Part shown: in pieces, positions 1 through 8,606 of the stretch
Numbering within the stretch: position 1 is the stretch's first letter
How the letters are laid out: each line of letters opens with the position of its first letter
Origin: Bacillota bacterium
GTDB lineage: Bacteria; Bacillota; Clostridia; Acetivibrionales; DTU013
Length of the DNA: 64,000 nt
Reading direction: 5' to 3'
NCBI GenBank assembly: GCA_023435305.1
Contig: JAEYRV010000048.1
Span: 17,531 to 81,530, forward strand
Program-made: the position numbers and the translations under genes
The notes under the pieces: generated by a model
Told to the model about the DNA's origin: nothing
Databases searched by the model: none
What the model saw: only the letters and a program-made list of their open reading frames with translations

Positions 1-104
1 CTCACTCTCGAAGGATCCTTCATTATACTGTTCAGCTCGCCGCCTGTATATCTGGCAGGCTTTTCGACACTCTGCAGTATATCATCTCGTATTATTACCG
101 GCAC
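1..104 (-). CDS. B12-binding radical SAM protein, N-terminal fragment (TIGR03960-like)
   Basis: This is the first 34 or so codons of a gene running off the left edge. Translation on the minus strand reads VPVIIRDDILQSVEKPARYT and continues with GGELNSIMKDPSRV. The segment 'VEKPARYTGGELNS' is typical of the start of the TIGR03960 family, cobalamin-binding radical SAM proteins of unknown substrate that often sit near RNase G and ribosomal protein genes in Firmicutes. I chose the GTG start at 104 because GGAGG lies five bases upstream. An in-frame ATG at 116 lies inside that ribosome binding site and is less likely. The catalytic CxxxCxxC motif is outside the window, so the assignment rests on the N-terminal motif recalled from the family. 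Confidence 0.65.
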   Translation of the reverse strand, partial: MPVIIRDDILQSVEKPARYTGGELNSIMKDPSRV

Positions 105-265
105 ATAAACCTCCATGAAACGCCTTTGATTCCATATATCCCGCATATGGCATCAAAGCCGCTGATATTTGTTTTTATATGTATAGTGATTACTTCTCAC
201 AATAATATACCCAATCAAGCATTAATAAACATTCCATCCAGTTAATTATTTAACACTTCAATATC

Positions 266-292
266 CTATTATAACATTTCAATTCAAAGAAA
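266..292 (-). promoter_or_regulatory. Shared 27-bp promoter-like box upstream of the radical SAM gene
   Basis: On the minus strand this box contains TATAAT (268-273) preceded by TTTGAATTGAAATG. The same 27 bases, with one mismatch, recur at 23307-23333 upstream of mtaB. Both copies sit 125-165 bases upstream of the start of a leftward radical SAM gene. No good -35 hexamer lies 17 bases upstream, so the TATAAT may belong to a regulated or non-standard promoter. The rest of 105-336 shows no gene. Confidence 0.35.
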
Positions 293-336
293 GCTTTTCA
301 TCAGGCGATATTTTAATCAAAAAATCATATGCTTTC

Positions 337-1647
337 TTATGCAGCATTTGCATTTGAATTTACAGGCACCGAACTTTTTCTCTCCTTCAGCCACCTTATC
401 AGGTACAGCAGCGCTCCGACAACTCTGCATGTACCGGCAATTGCCATGGCAATGTATATATTGGTCATATTCAGGATCCAAAGCCCGATCAGCGGAGCCA
501 TAAATCCTGTCAGGCTCGTCAATGTATTAAAAACAGCAATATAGACGGTCTTCTTCTCCATGGTCAATATCTCGATCAGGCAAAGGAAAACCGTTACATT
601 GAATGCCGCCTGGAACACTCCGCCAAATATACTCTGCAGTATAATCAGCGGGAAACCTATTGAGAAGGTGTAGATAAACGGAGTCACAGCAAGCCCGGCT
701 GCTCCAATTACAATAACCAGGCTGCCTCCTTTTTTCTCGATCAGCCTGTTCCACAGTGAGAATGTAAGAAACTGCGTTACACCGGATGAAAGATTGACAA
801 GACTGAGCTGCAGCTCATTGAGGTGCGCATAGTCTGTCTGGTATATAAAGAATAAAGGCCACGCCATTTGCCAGGCCATGTGGAATACAAAGCCGCAAAG
901 ACAAAACAGCAGGAATTTTTTATTCTTAAGAACTCCGGAAAAATCTTCCTTCCTGAAAAGGTGCGTTCTGTTCTTTTGCTTTGTATCACTGTGCTTTGGC
1001 GGCAGGTCGTTGATACCGACCGACCCGGTTTCAACGGTTTTCTGGCTGTTGATCCTTGAGAAAAACACTATTTGGATTATTGTCAGCACAAAACATACAC
1101 CATAGAATATCTGATAAAGAAAAAGCCGTTCGGCATCAGTTTTAGGAACGTTTGTGAGCAGAAGGCCCGTGACAAGCACTGTCATCAGCCCAAAGAATGT
1201 GCTGTACTTGCTCCTTATGGTATACAGCCTTGATGCATAGCTGCCCTTGAAATTATCTGCAAAATAAGACTGCCATGTGGTCAGGTACAATGACCCCGGC
1301 CCATTCATCAACCCGATCAGGATGACAAAAATCATGACCTTGGCTTCATGCGGTATCATCGGCACAAAGGCGATCGCTGCATAAAAAAGGCTGATAACTG
1401 ACAGCAAAACCATTACAGTCTGTTTTTTTCTATTGAGCCTCTCGATGAGAATCCCGGCAGGCAGCAGAACAAAAATCGCCGCCAGCGGAGGGAGAGAATT
1501 TATCAGAGCAGTGTGCAGGTCGCCCCCGCCCATCCTCTTGGCGAACATTTGGGTAAAAGGATTATAGAGGTTCAAAACCATTGTATACGCAATGCCCTCA
1601 AATATGAGAAACATTGCTGCCGAATCCCAGTTTCTTTTATTCTTCAT
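337..1647 (-). CDS. Major facilitator superfamily transporter
   Basis: A 436-residue integral membrane protein with about twelve hydrophobic segments, the usual size and topology of an MFS permease. The cytoplasmic loop after the second segment reads 'GILIERLNRKKQTVM', matching the MFS loop 2-3 pattern (G-x-x-x-D/E-R-x-x-R-K). A hydrophilic central loop near residues 205-235 separates two six-helix halves. The substrate cannot be inferred. It resembles putative sugar or drug permeases of Clostridia annotated only as MFS. It is followed at a 230-base gap by the radical SAM gene in the same direction, but a promoter-like box lies between them, so it is probably a separate unit. The start has only a weak ribosome binding site (GGGATG). 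Confidence 0.85.
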   Translation of the reverse strand: MKNKRNWDSAAMFLIFEGIAYTMVLNLYNPFTQMFAKRMGGGDLHTALINSLPPLAAIFVLLPAGILIERLNRKKQTVMVLLSVISLFYAAIAFVPMIPHEAKVMIFVILIGLMNGPGSLYLTTWQSYFADNFKGSYASRLYTIRSKYSTFFGLMTVLVTGLLLTNVPKTDAERLFLYQIFYGVCFVLTIIQIVFFSRINSQKTVETGSVGINDLPPKHSDTKQKNRTHLFRKEDFSGVLKNKKFLLFCLCGFVFHMAWQMAWPLFFIYQTDYAHLNELQLSLVNLSSGVTQFLTFSLWNRLIEKKGGSLVIVIGAAGLAVTPFIYTFSIGFPLIILQSIFGGVFQAAFNVTVFLCLIEILTMEKKTVYIAVFNTLTSLTGFMAPLIGLWILNMTNIYIAMAIAGTCRVVGALLYLIRWLKERKSSVPVNSNANAA

Positions 1648-2104
1648 TCAGTTACATCATCCCGACAAAAATATTAGTATGAAAAAAATGTCCGGAGAGC
1701 ATCCGGATTTGCTGCAGATGAAGATGTACCGCAAATTAAGTCTGTTCATATTGTATCATATTTTAGTACCACAGGTCATAAAAAGTCTAAAATGAACCCT
1801 ACAGACAACCCAAATCGGGACCCTCCCCCATAATATATCACCCATTTATGTATTGAAGCTGGCAAGGCGCACCTCGGAAGGCAATGAGATAATAATTCCC
1901 TATAGTACCGGAAACCCTAATGGATCGGCATACGGAGTCGACAACGGCCAAAAGGTCTTCCTATGCATCAGGATGTATCTCAACGAGGAGACCAACGTTG
2001 CCTCTGCTCCCTTCGATATTATCCGGGGACACGCGATCCTATTCAGGAAAAAATGAGAGACCCGGCACGGGCAACGTCATCTAATGGCCAAATGCCATTG
2101 GCCT

Positions 2105-2240
2105 ACACGGGTCTCCTTTCAACAATGCCTGAGGTAGCTCCGTTGTCATACTGGGTCTCTTTTCATCAATGCCTGAGGTAGCTCCATTGTCATACTGGGT
2201 CTCCTTTCAACAATGCCTGAGGTAGCTCCATTGTCCTGAC
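2105..2240. repeat. 44-bp tandem repeat, about three copies
   Basis: The unit runs from CTGGGTCTC through CAACAATGCCTGAGGTAGCT to CCATTGTCATA and occurs about three times with a few substitutions. A flanking GAGACCCG at about 2052 is complementary to the CGGGTCTC at the start of the array, so the block could fold back. There are no unique spacers, so this is not a CRISPR array. No gene is supported in 1648-2920. Confidence 0.7.
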
Positions 2241-2309
2241 GGGTGGTTGAACGGTGTGTGCAAGAAAATCAGGTATTCGGACATTGAAATTTGCATTATG
2301 TCAACTAAC

Positions 2310-2640
2310 AAGGACTATACTTGAATTTCTGTCCACTTTTTATGGATGAGTGGTCAGTTTTTCAAGTTTAGTCCTGCCTTTCATGCCAAAATCAGCTTTT
2401 TACTATGAAAATGGTGAAATAACAGCATGAGATTCCATATTATGTTAACGCAGTAGGACTTTACCTGCATTTCTGTCCACTCATCACTTCAAACCAGGAC
2501 TTTACTTGATTTTCTGTCCACTCATCACTCAAAACCAGGACTTTACTTGATTTTCTTTCCACTCATCACTTAAAACCAGGACTTTACTTGATTTTCTGTC
2601 CATGCGCTACCTCAAACCAGGACATTAACTGCATTTTTCC
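2310..2640. repeat. Degenerate IS-end-like repeats, core GGACTTTACTTGATTTTCTG
   Basis: A pair of inverted copies (GGACTATACTTGAATTTCTG near 2313 and its complement near 2352-2377) is followed by four direct copies of roughly 38 bp (2456-2635) carrying GGACTTTACTTGATTTTCTG followed by TCCACTCATCACT. The same core, with GGACCA instead of GTCCA, occurs again at 23638-23860. Inverted terminal copies plus internal direct copies are how the ends of IS21-type elements are organised, so a decayed insertion sequence without a transposase gene is my inference. The remaining 2640-2920 is CA-rich, and I see nothing else in it. Confidence 0.45.
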
Positions 2641-2920
2641 CACCAACACCTATTAATAACCTGATCTCTACCTGACAATAACAGCACACACTATAGCACA
2701 CACAGCGCAATCACATAGTTTCCATACTCATCTATATCTCGCAACCATTGCATCCACTCAACCACCGCAATCTCACAACCACAGCAATCCCGCACCCATT
2801 GCGCTCCCACAATCTCCGCTATTTACTCACCGACTGCAAATTTGCGGATTTACAATTTTACCATTGCAATAACTCTTTTTTGGTGTTAGAATAATAAAGC
2901 GCGATTTCGCGAACGCATAT

Positions 2921-2996
2921 CGGGGTGTAGCGCAGCTGGTAGCGCGCTTGGTTCGGGACCAAGAGGCCGCTGGTTCAAGTCCAGTCACTCCGACCA
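2921..2996 (+). tRNA. tRNA-Pro (anticodon CGG)
   Basis: The cloverleaf is complete. The acceptor stem CGGGGTG pairs with CACTCCG (one G-T pair). The anticodon stem is CTTGG/CCAAG with loop TTCGGGA, giving anticodon CGG at 2954-2956. The T arm contains GGTTCAAGTCC, and CCA is encoded at the 3' end. It is isolated, with no other tRNA genes. A run of T at 3022-3027 follows and may end transcription. The 3' side is bordered by a decayed reading frame, which is compatible with past use as an integration site, but no att repeat is visible. Confidence 0.95.
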
Positions 2997-3035
2997 AGGG
3001 TTTCAAGTTATATTGAGGCCCTTTTTTTATGCCAT

Positions 3036-3710
3036 TTACACCATATTTACACCATATTTACACCTTATACGATAAATAATAAAAAGAGGCGCAAGTAACA
3101 CACGAGTCTTCTTTTCCTCCTCGCTGCCCCCATAACCCATAACAGTCTCCAACTGCTTCTGCACCTCTGCATAATGAGTTTCCACATCAGCAATCAGAGC
3201 ATCCTTATGGCGAGTATCCCTGGTATCCTGAGTTCACCGAGCATCCCGGTTATCCCGGTTATCCCAAGTATCCCGAGCATCCCGGTTATACCAAGCATCC
3301 CAGGCGTCCCGAGTATCCCGGTTATCCCAAGCATCCCAGGCGTCCCGAGTATCCCACATGATCCCGCATGATTCCACATGATCCCACATGATCCCGCATG
3401 ATCCCGCATGATCCCGCATGATCCCATCTATATCCGGCTGCACCACATGGCTGAAGTACTCATCTTCGCTGATTTGTGCCAGTTTCAGAGTGTGGACATA
3501 GAGATCGTTCTCCACGGGATTGTATTTCTCAGTCACAAGTTGTGTCTTCCTGCATTTCCCATTTTGAAACCATATATGGTAATTTCTTCTTGATTTGGAT
3601 TTTATTATGCTATATAATCGATTCAAAGCGTATGTGCTGCGGAATTCAAAAAGCAGCACAATTTTAGCGCACTTAAAGGGGGATACTCTTATATGAAAAC
3701 AGTAAAGCAT
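3036..3710 (-). pseudogene. Decayed repeat-filled reading frame next to tRNA-Pro
   Basis: One minus-strand frame stays open from about 3710 to a TAA at 3036 except for a single TGA at about 3234. The part before the repeats contains EKYNPVENDLYVHTLKLAQI and SEDEYFSHVVQPDID. The middle is a repeat tract (GIMRDHAGSC decapeptides, then RDAWDNRDT-type triplets). After the stop the same frame continues DALIADVETHYAEVQKQLET. The flanks look like real, acidic, helix-forming protein, so an ancestral gene appears to have been invaded by tandem repeats and then stopped. I do not recognise the family. The only in-frame ATG upstream overlaps the start of the next gene, so the true 5' end is unknown and probably lies to the left of 3600. 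Confidence 0.4.
3225..3427. repeat. Adjacent 9-bp and 10-bp tandem repeat arrays
   Basis: From about 3238 to 3354 there are about thirteen 9-bp units of the form ATCCCGGTT, ATCCCAAGC or GTCCCGAGT. From about 3355 to 3427 there are seven 10-bp units CATGATCCCG. Both arrays share the ATCCC core, so one probably gave rise to the other by slippage. Confidence 0.85.
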
Positions 3711-6700
3711 ATCCTCAGCATTTTGCTTACGCTGTGCATGGTTTTGGGAATGATCCCTGGAACTGTGTTTGCAGCCAATAGTGACTTGCCCTTCACTGAT
3801 GTCAAGGAAACGGACTGGTTCTATGACGCAGTCCAGTATGTCTATGAAAATAACTTGATGAGTGGTACGGGGTCAAGTTCCTTCTCTCCCGACGCTACAA
3901 CGACCCGCGGCATGATCGTTACCACTCTGCACCGTATGGAAGGATCGCCCCCCGCAACAGGAGATGAATTTGTCGATGTCCCCGCAGATCAGTATTATTC
4001 GAATGCGGTGGCATGGGCCAGTGCAAACGACATTATCAGCGGTTACGGAAACGGTATCTTTGGCCCCAACGATACCATCACCCGTGAACAGATGGCAGCC
4101 ATCCTGTACCGCTATGCGCAGTACAAGGGTTATGGCTCAGAATCCGAGGGTGACATTTCAGCCTTTTCAGACGGAAGTCAGGTGAGTTCCTATGCTGTGA
4201 AAGCTATGAACTGGGCTGTTGACGCAGGTCTGATTTCCGGTGTTGACAGCAACATCCTTGAGCCTAAGGGCAGTGCCACCCGTGCACAGGTTGCCGTGAT
4301 TCTGATGCGTTTCTGCAATTCTGTTCCCCCGGCTTCTTACACGGTCACTTTCGAGTATAACTATGGAAGCAAGGGCGTGTATAAGACTGTCACCGTGGAA
4401 AAAGGCAAAACAGTTGATAAGCCAGCAGCCCCCACCAGAGGCGGCTATTCCTTTGAAGGTTGGTACACTGCGGAAAAGAATGGCGCGAAGTTTGACTTTG
4501 ATACTATTATTTCCAAGGATATTACCCTGTATGCGAAGTGGGCAGAAATCAGTTCGTCTGGATCTGGTGTTATTAACACGACACCTTCATCCGATCCCCA
4601 GACATACTACACCATCACATTTGACTCAAACGGAGGAAATGAGATTCCCACTCAAAATATCGTTGCTGGAAACACTGCAACAGTACCAAGTGCGCCTGCG
4701 AAGGAAGGATATGTATTTGAGGCATGGTATTCTGATGAAGCGTTGACAGCGCTTTATGACTTTGCGTTGCCCGTTAATGCCAGTATTACTTTATATGCAA
4801 AATGGAGCGAAGCCAATAACATGATCACAGGGAGTGCATCCAGTGTTGATGTCTTCTTTGTCTCCAAATTGAAAATCAATAAAGAAAATGGAGAAGCTGT
4901 GGCAACTGTAAGCGCACCTGAGAATTGTGCATTGGTCATCCGATTTATCGAGGAAGATCTATATTTTAGCGATGATTATCCCGCAAATAAGGAATACATA
5001 TCCGAGGATACCTTGTACGCCTCACATGTCGTCAGAGCAGGAACGGATATGGAGGAAATCGTTGTCGATATTGCAGGTGAACTCCCTGAACACTACGTTG
5101 CCGAAGCAGTGTTGATGGACGGGGATGGAAATTTGCTGTGCAATCCATTCGCCTCTATTGAACACACACAGAGATACGAACAGTTCAAGCAAAAAACAGT
5201 CGATGATTTCGATGATGGCGATACGGTCCTGAAGTTCGGCCAGACAACGGACAATGATTTCGGCGTTCTTGCAGATGATGTAAAAATCATCCATGTCGAA
5301 GACCTCACTGTTGATGAACCGAATAATGTTTATTATCTGACAGGTGTCACAGACACTATTGAAGCAGGCGATAAACTGTTTATCACCGACGGCGCTGATC
5401 ATGCATTGATCAGGGCAAAAGAAGTCAGTGAAACATCAGGAATCATTATGGTTGTCCCTGCAAGTGCTGATGATGATATTCTTGGCTTTACCCTTGAAGA
5501 CTTCTACAAATTTATTAAAGTCGATATGGTATATGCTGGGGATTTGGAGACTGCCGACACTCCTTATGATGCAGAATATGCATCAGCAGCAGCCATGAGT
5601 AGAGAAATAATAGATACTGATGTATCGGCAGAAACATCGTTGTCTGTGAATCCAATCAAATTTGAAACCGATCACTTTAAGGCATCTGGAAAAGTGGACG
5701 GCAAAATCAGTGCGAATCTTGTAATGGAATGGGATCTTGTCCTTTTTGGAAAGGACTATATGCGTTGTGACTTTACCTACTCCACAGACCTAAACGCAAA
5801 TATTACGGTTGTGGGTAAATGGGGTAACGAAAACGATGAAGAATTACAGGAAGAACTCAAAAACAAAAAAGAGGAAAAAGAGCTTCGCCTCGGTAAAGTC
5901 CGTATCCCCTTCGGCGTTACAGGATTGGATGCTTTTGCTGATATAAAGGCCTGTGTCGAGTGGAAAATTACCGCTGGTCTTGAACTGGACGGCAAAATCA
6001 AAACAACGCATGGCTTTAAATACAATACCAAAGATGGTTATCAAAAGATCGACAAAAAAGAATCCACCTGGTCAGTAAACTGTAAGGGTCATGCAGAAAT
6101 CAGTTTTGGTCCGAAGCCTTCAGTTGGTGTCGAATTCCTGAACGGTGTAATCTCGTGTGAGCTTGAATGTTTCTTTGGTACAAAAGCCGAAGCCGATGCA
6201 GTGGTACCTGTTTTCCAAGGCGGCACATCAAAGCATTCCTGCTATCTTTGCATTGATGGAAACCTTAAAATGGTTTTTTCTGTCGACGCAAAGCTTAAAT
6301 ACAAAATAACCGATCATTTGAAAGGTACGCCTATTGACTTGAATATAGTGACTATCGAAAGATTGTTGTTCGATTTCTATATTTCCCTGCTGAATGCTCC
6401 GGATAGTATGTTTGGCGGACATTTGAAGTTGGGAAAAGGATCGTGCCCCAATGAATCGTTTAAGACAGAATTCTACGTATACGATGAGACTGGCGATCTT
6501 TATGATGCACCGATAAATATCACAGAAAAGTCTCATGGTACCACTATTGCTTCTGTTGACAGCGGAGATACCGAATACCTCTACGACGGAAACTATATTG
6601 CCTCCACCCAAATCGGATCCACTGCGATAAACAGAACTTTTACCGTAAGTGGTGAGGCCCAAATAATCAAATTAAATCAGTCTACACGTGATGGCTCCAT

Positions 6701-7817
6701 CTCTGGCGTAGTGAAAAATGCAACCAATCTTGCAGCTATCGTAAACGCAACTGTTTCCGTATATAAAGGCAGTATTTTGTGCGCGTCGACAAAAACTGCG
6801 GCTGACGGCAGTTATAGTATCAGTTTAGCTGAGGGTTCGTACAAATATATTATTTCCGCCGAAAACTTTGTCTCTGCTTCTGGATACATTACAGTCAATA
6901 ATGGAGAAACAAAGTATATGGAATCTACACTCATGGCAAGGGATGATGATGAATCCATCATGGGCGGTGTCTACGGAACGATCAAGGATGCGCAAACCGG
7001 TTTGCCTCTTTCCGGCGTGAAGGTTGGTATTTATTATGGCGCAAATAATACCACAAGTACTTCACCTGCAACTGACATAATTGAGACAACTGGCTCTGAT
7101 GGTGAATATGCTTATATAACGTGGTCTGTGTTCGGCGTTACGTTCGGTCTGCCCGCTGGAAACTATACTGCTGTCCTGAGTAAGGATGGATATATTACAT
7201 CGTACTTCAATATTGTTGTAGTTGCGGGAGAAAATACAGTATTCAATGGGTCGATTTCTCCTGTTACAGCAGAAAACGAGTATCGAGTTGTTTTGACTTG
7301 GGGCGAGAACCCGCGTGATCTGGATTCGCACTATACAGCAAAAAGCATTGACGGAAGTGTGGAACATGTTTACTATAGCGCGATGTTTAGTGCAAGCGCT
7401 ATGTTGGATACCGATGATACAACGTCGTATGGACCGGAGACTGTGTATGTAAATAATATCGATTCTCTTGAAGATGGTTTCTATTATTGTGTCCACGACT
7501 ATACCAACAGGAACTCATCAAATAGTTATGCGTTGTCCAATTCCGGTGCAATAGTGCAGCTGTATCGAGGAGCAACGCTTATCGCTACATATTATGTTCC
7601 TGCAGGGCAAGGTGGTACGGTATGGAATGTTCTTTCAATCTCGAGAGATGGAACCGTAACTCCTATTAACACAATGTCCTATGAATCCGATTCATATAAT
7701 GTAGGAATGGATCTTGTCACTGATGCATCTGCACTATCTGCTGATGGAGAATTCCTGCGCGGACAGAGACATAATACTGAATTAAAAGACTATGAGCTGC
7801 TTTTGGTTGAACCTTAA
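3693..7817 (+). CDS. S-layer homology surface protein with InlB-type and carboxypeptidase-regulatory-like repeats
   Basis: A 1374-residue secreted protein probably displayed on the cell wall. Residues 1-28 are a signal peptide ending TVFAAN. Three SLH domains follow (about 30-210; 'PFTDVKETDWFYDAVQYVYE', 'ITREQMAAILYRYAQ', 'ATRAQVAVILMRF'); these bind pyruvylated secondary cell-wall polymer. Two Listeria-Bacteroides (InlB B) repeats span about 215-285 and 305-372, each ending 'ITLYAKW'. The centre (about 375-1000) is acidic and not recognised. Two carboxypeptidase-regulatory-like beta domains cover about 1003-1175 ('GSISGVVKNATN', 'GGVYGTIKDAQTG'). Near 1200 a 'VVLTWGENPRDLDSH' motif begins a C-terminal domain resembling the YfaP/DUF2135 type. 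The start has GGGGGAT eight bases upstream. An adhesion or envelope role is inferred from the domains. Confidence 0.9.
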   Translation: MKTVKHILSILLTLCMVLGMIPGTVFAANSDLPFTDVKETDWFYDAVQYVYENNLMSGTGSSSFSPDATTTRGMIVTTLHRMEGSPPATGDEFVDVPADQYYSNAVAWASANDIISGYGNGIFGPNDTITREQMAAILYRYAQYKGYGSESEGDISAFSDGSQVSSYAVKAMNWAVDAGLISGVDSNILEPKGSATRAQVAVILMRFCNSVPPASYTVTFEYNYGSKGVYKTVTVEKGKTVDKPAAPTRGGYSFEGWYTAEKNGAKFDFDTIISKDITLYAKWAEISSSGSGVINTTPSSDPQTYYTITFDSNGGNEIPTQNIVAGNTATVPSAPAKEGYVFEAWYSDEALTALYDFALPVNASITLYAKWSEANNMITGSASSVDVFFVSKLKINKENGEAVATVSAPENCALVIRFIEEDLYFSDDYPANKEYISEDTLYASHVVRAGTDMEEIVVDIAGELPEHYVAEAVLMDGDGNLLCNPFASIEHTQRYEQFKQKTVDDFDDGDTVLKFGQTTDNDFGVLADDVKIIHVEDLTVDEPNNVYYLTGVTDTIEAGDKLFITDGADHALIRAKEVSETSGIIMVVPASADDDILGFTLEDFYKFIKVDMVYAGDLETADTPYDAEYASAAAMSREIIDTDVSAETSLSVNPIKFETDHFKASGKVDGKISANLVMEWDLVLFGKDYMRCDFTYSTDLNANITVVGKWGNENDEELQEELKNKKEEKELRLGKVRIPFGVTGLDAFADIKACVEWKITAGLELDGKIKTTHGFKYNTKDGYQKIDKKESTWSVNCKGHAEISFGPKPSVGVEFLNGVISCELECFFGTKAEADAVVPVFQGGTSKHSCYLCIDGNLKMVFSVDAKLKYKITDHLKGTPIDLNIVTIERLLFDFYISLLNAPDSMFGGHLKLGKGSCPNESFKTEFYVYDETGDLYDAPINITEKSHGTTIASVDSGDTEYLYDGNYIASTQIGSTAINRTFTVSGEAQIIKLNQSTRDGSISGVVKNATNLAAIVNATVSVYKGSILCASTKTAADGSYSISLAEGSYKYIISAENFVSASGYITVNNGETKYMESTLMARDDDESIMGGVYGTIKDAQTGLPLSGVKVGIYYGANNTTSTSPATDIIETTGSDGEYAYITWSVFGVTFGLPAGNYTAVLSKDGYITSYFNIVVVAGENTVFNGSISPVTAENEYRVVLTWGENPRDLDSHYTAKSIDGSVEHVYYSAMFSASAMLDTDDTTSYGPETVYVNNIDSLEDGFYYCVHDYTNRNSSNSYALSNSGAIVQLYRGATLIATYYVPAGQGGTVWNVLSISRDGTVTPINTMSYESDSYNVGMDLVTDASALSADGEFLRGQRHNTELKDYELLLVEP

Positions 7818-7832
7818 AACTAAAGTTAAGAG

Positions 7833-7872
7833 TAACCGGGCAATGACATCTCATCTGCTCATTGTCCGGTTA
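7833..7872 (+). terminator. Hairpin after the SLH protein gene
   Basis: A near-perfect 14-bp stem (TAACCGGGCAATGA / TCATTGTCCGGTTA) with a 12-base loop, 16 bases after the stop codon. There is no clear T run, so it may stabilise the transcript rather than terminate it. Confidence 0.55.
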
Positions 7873-7911
7873 TGCAATATTTTAAGAATGATGTGATAAG
7901 GGATACATAAT

Positions 7912-8562
7912 ATGAATACTAATAAAGCTATTCGAAGAATTCAACAAACCCATGGGGCAGCATTGCTTATACTGGTAGTAGTGCAGATTATTTCTTTGTT
8001 CTTAATAAATCTGTTTCTTTCCTTATTTATATCGGAAACTATATACGAGTTTTCGCTGCGGCAAATAGTATTGGCTTGTATAGGATGCATTTTCGTGATT
8101 TGCGATATATTTTTCATTTTCAAAAAAATAATAAGATTACAGCCACTGATTTATCAATCACCAGTCATATGTAAAATAGTAGATTTTATGCTGATCGCTT
8201 ATTCGGATGAAGGAAGAAGGAAGTATACAGCATATCCAATTATCCGCTCCATGCAAGACAATAAGCTCTATCTCTCTTATGGCACAGATGCCTTATCAAG
8301 CTTTAATTTCAATGCACATTATATTAACAATACAATTGTGGATTTTAGTGTATATACTCGCAATAGAATCGAATTGAAGATCGGTGATGCTGTAAACATG
8401 TATTCTATGAAAATCCTTGATGTGTCCGTTGTCATTGAGCAAACAAAAAACATGATCAGACTAAATGGGAAAAAGCTTCCTTTTCACCATGTGAACAACG
8501 CACTTGGAATAAATGTATTTAAGGATATGGTGTTCTTCCGAGGTGTTGTTGATATTGAATAG
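7912..8562 (+). CDS. Small membrane protein of unknown function
   Basis: A 216-residue protein that I do not recognise. Two long hydrophobic segments lie at about residues 17-42 and 52-72, followed by a soluble region of about 140 residues, basic overall and likely rich in beta strands ('RSMQDNKLYLSYGTDA', 'IELKIGDAVNMYSMKILDVS'). The start has GGGATAC upstream. It follows the SLH protein after a hairpin, and its base composition is AT-richer than that of its neighbours, as if it belonged to the same accessory segment. A role alongside the surface protein is possible but unsupported. Confidence 0.6.
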   Translation: MNTNKAIRRIQQTHGAALLILVVVQIISLFLINLFLSLFISETIYEFSLRQIVLACIGCIFVICDIFFIFKKIIRLQPLIYQSPVICKIVDFMLIAYSDEGRRKYTAYPIIRSMQDNKLYLSYGTDALSSFNFNAHYINNTIVDFSVYTRNRIELKIGDAVNMYSMKILDVSVVIEQTKNMIRLNGKKLPFHHVNNALGINVFKDMVFFRGVVDIE

Positions 8563-8606
8563 TACAAGCTTTATCTCAATCATCCAGGCAAATATTTTGA
8601 TACGTC

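Noticed and set aside
1853..2056. 67-residue frame with NEETNVASAPFDIIRGHAIL
   Set aside because: It looks somewhat protein-like but has no ribosome binding site, recognised family or conserved neighbours; it could be a gene remnant and is left unannotated.
2921..3100. tRNA-Pro as attachment site of an integrated element
   Set aside because: No duplicate of the tRNA 3' end was found in the window and the adjacent frame is not recognisable as an integrase.
3174..3371. Plus-strand frame of Ile-Pro-Ser repeats (SIPVIPSIPG)
   Set aside because: It is only the complement of the 9-bp repeat array, with no ribosome binding site and no non-repetitive protein sequence.
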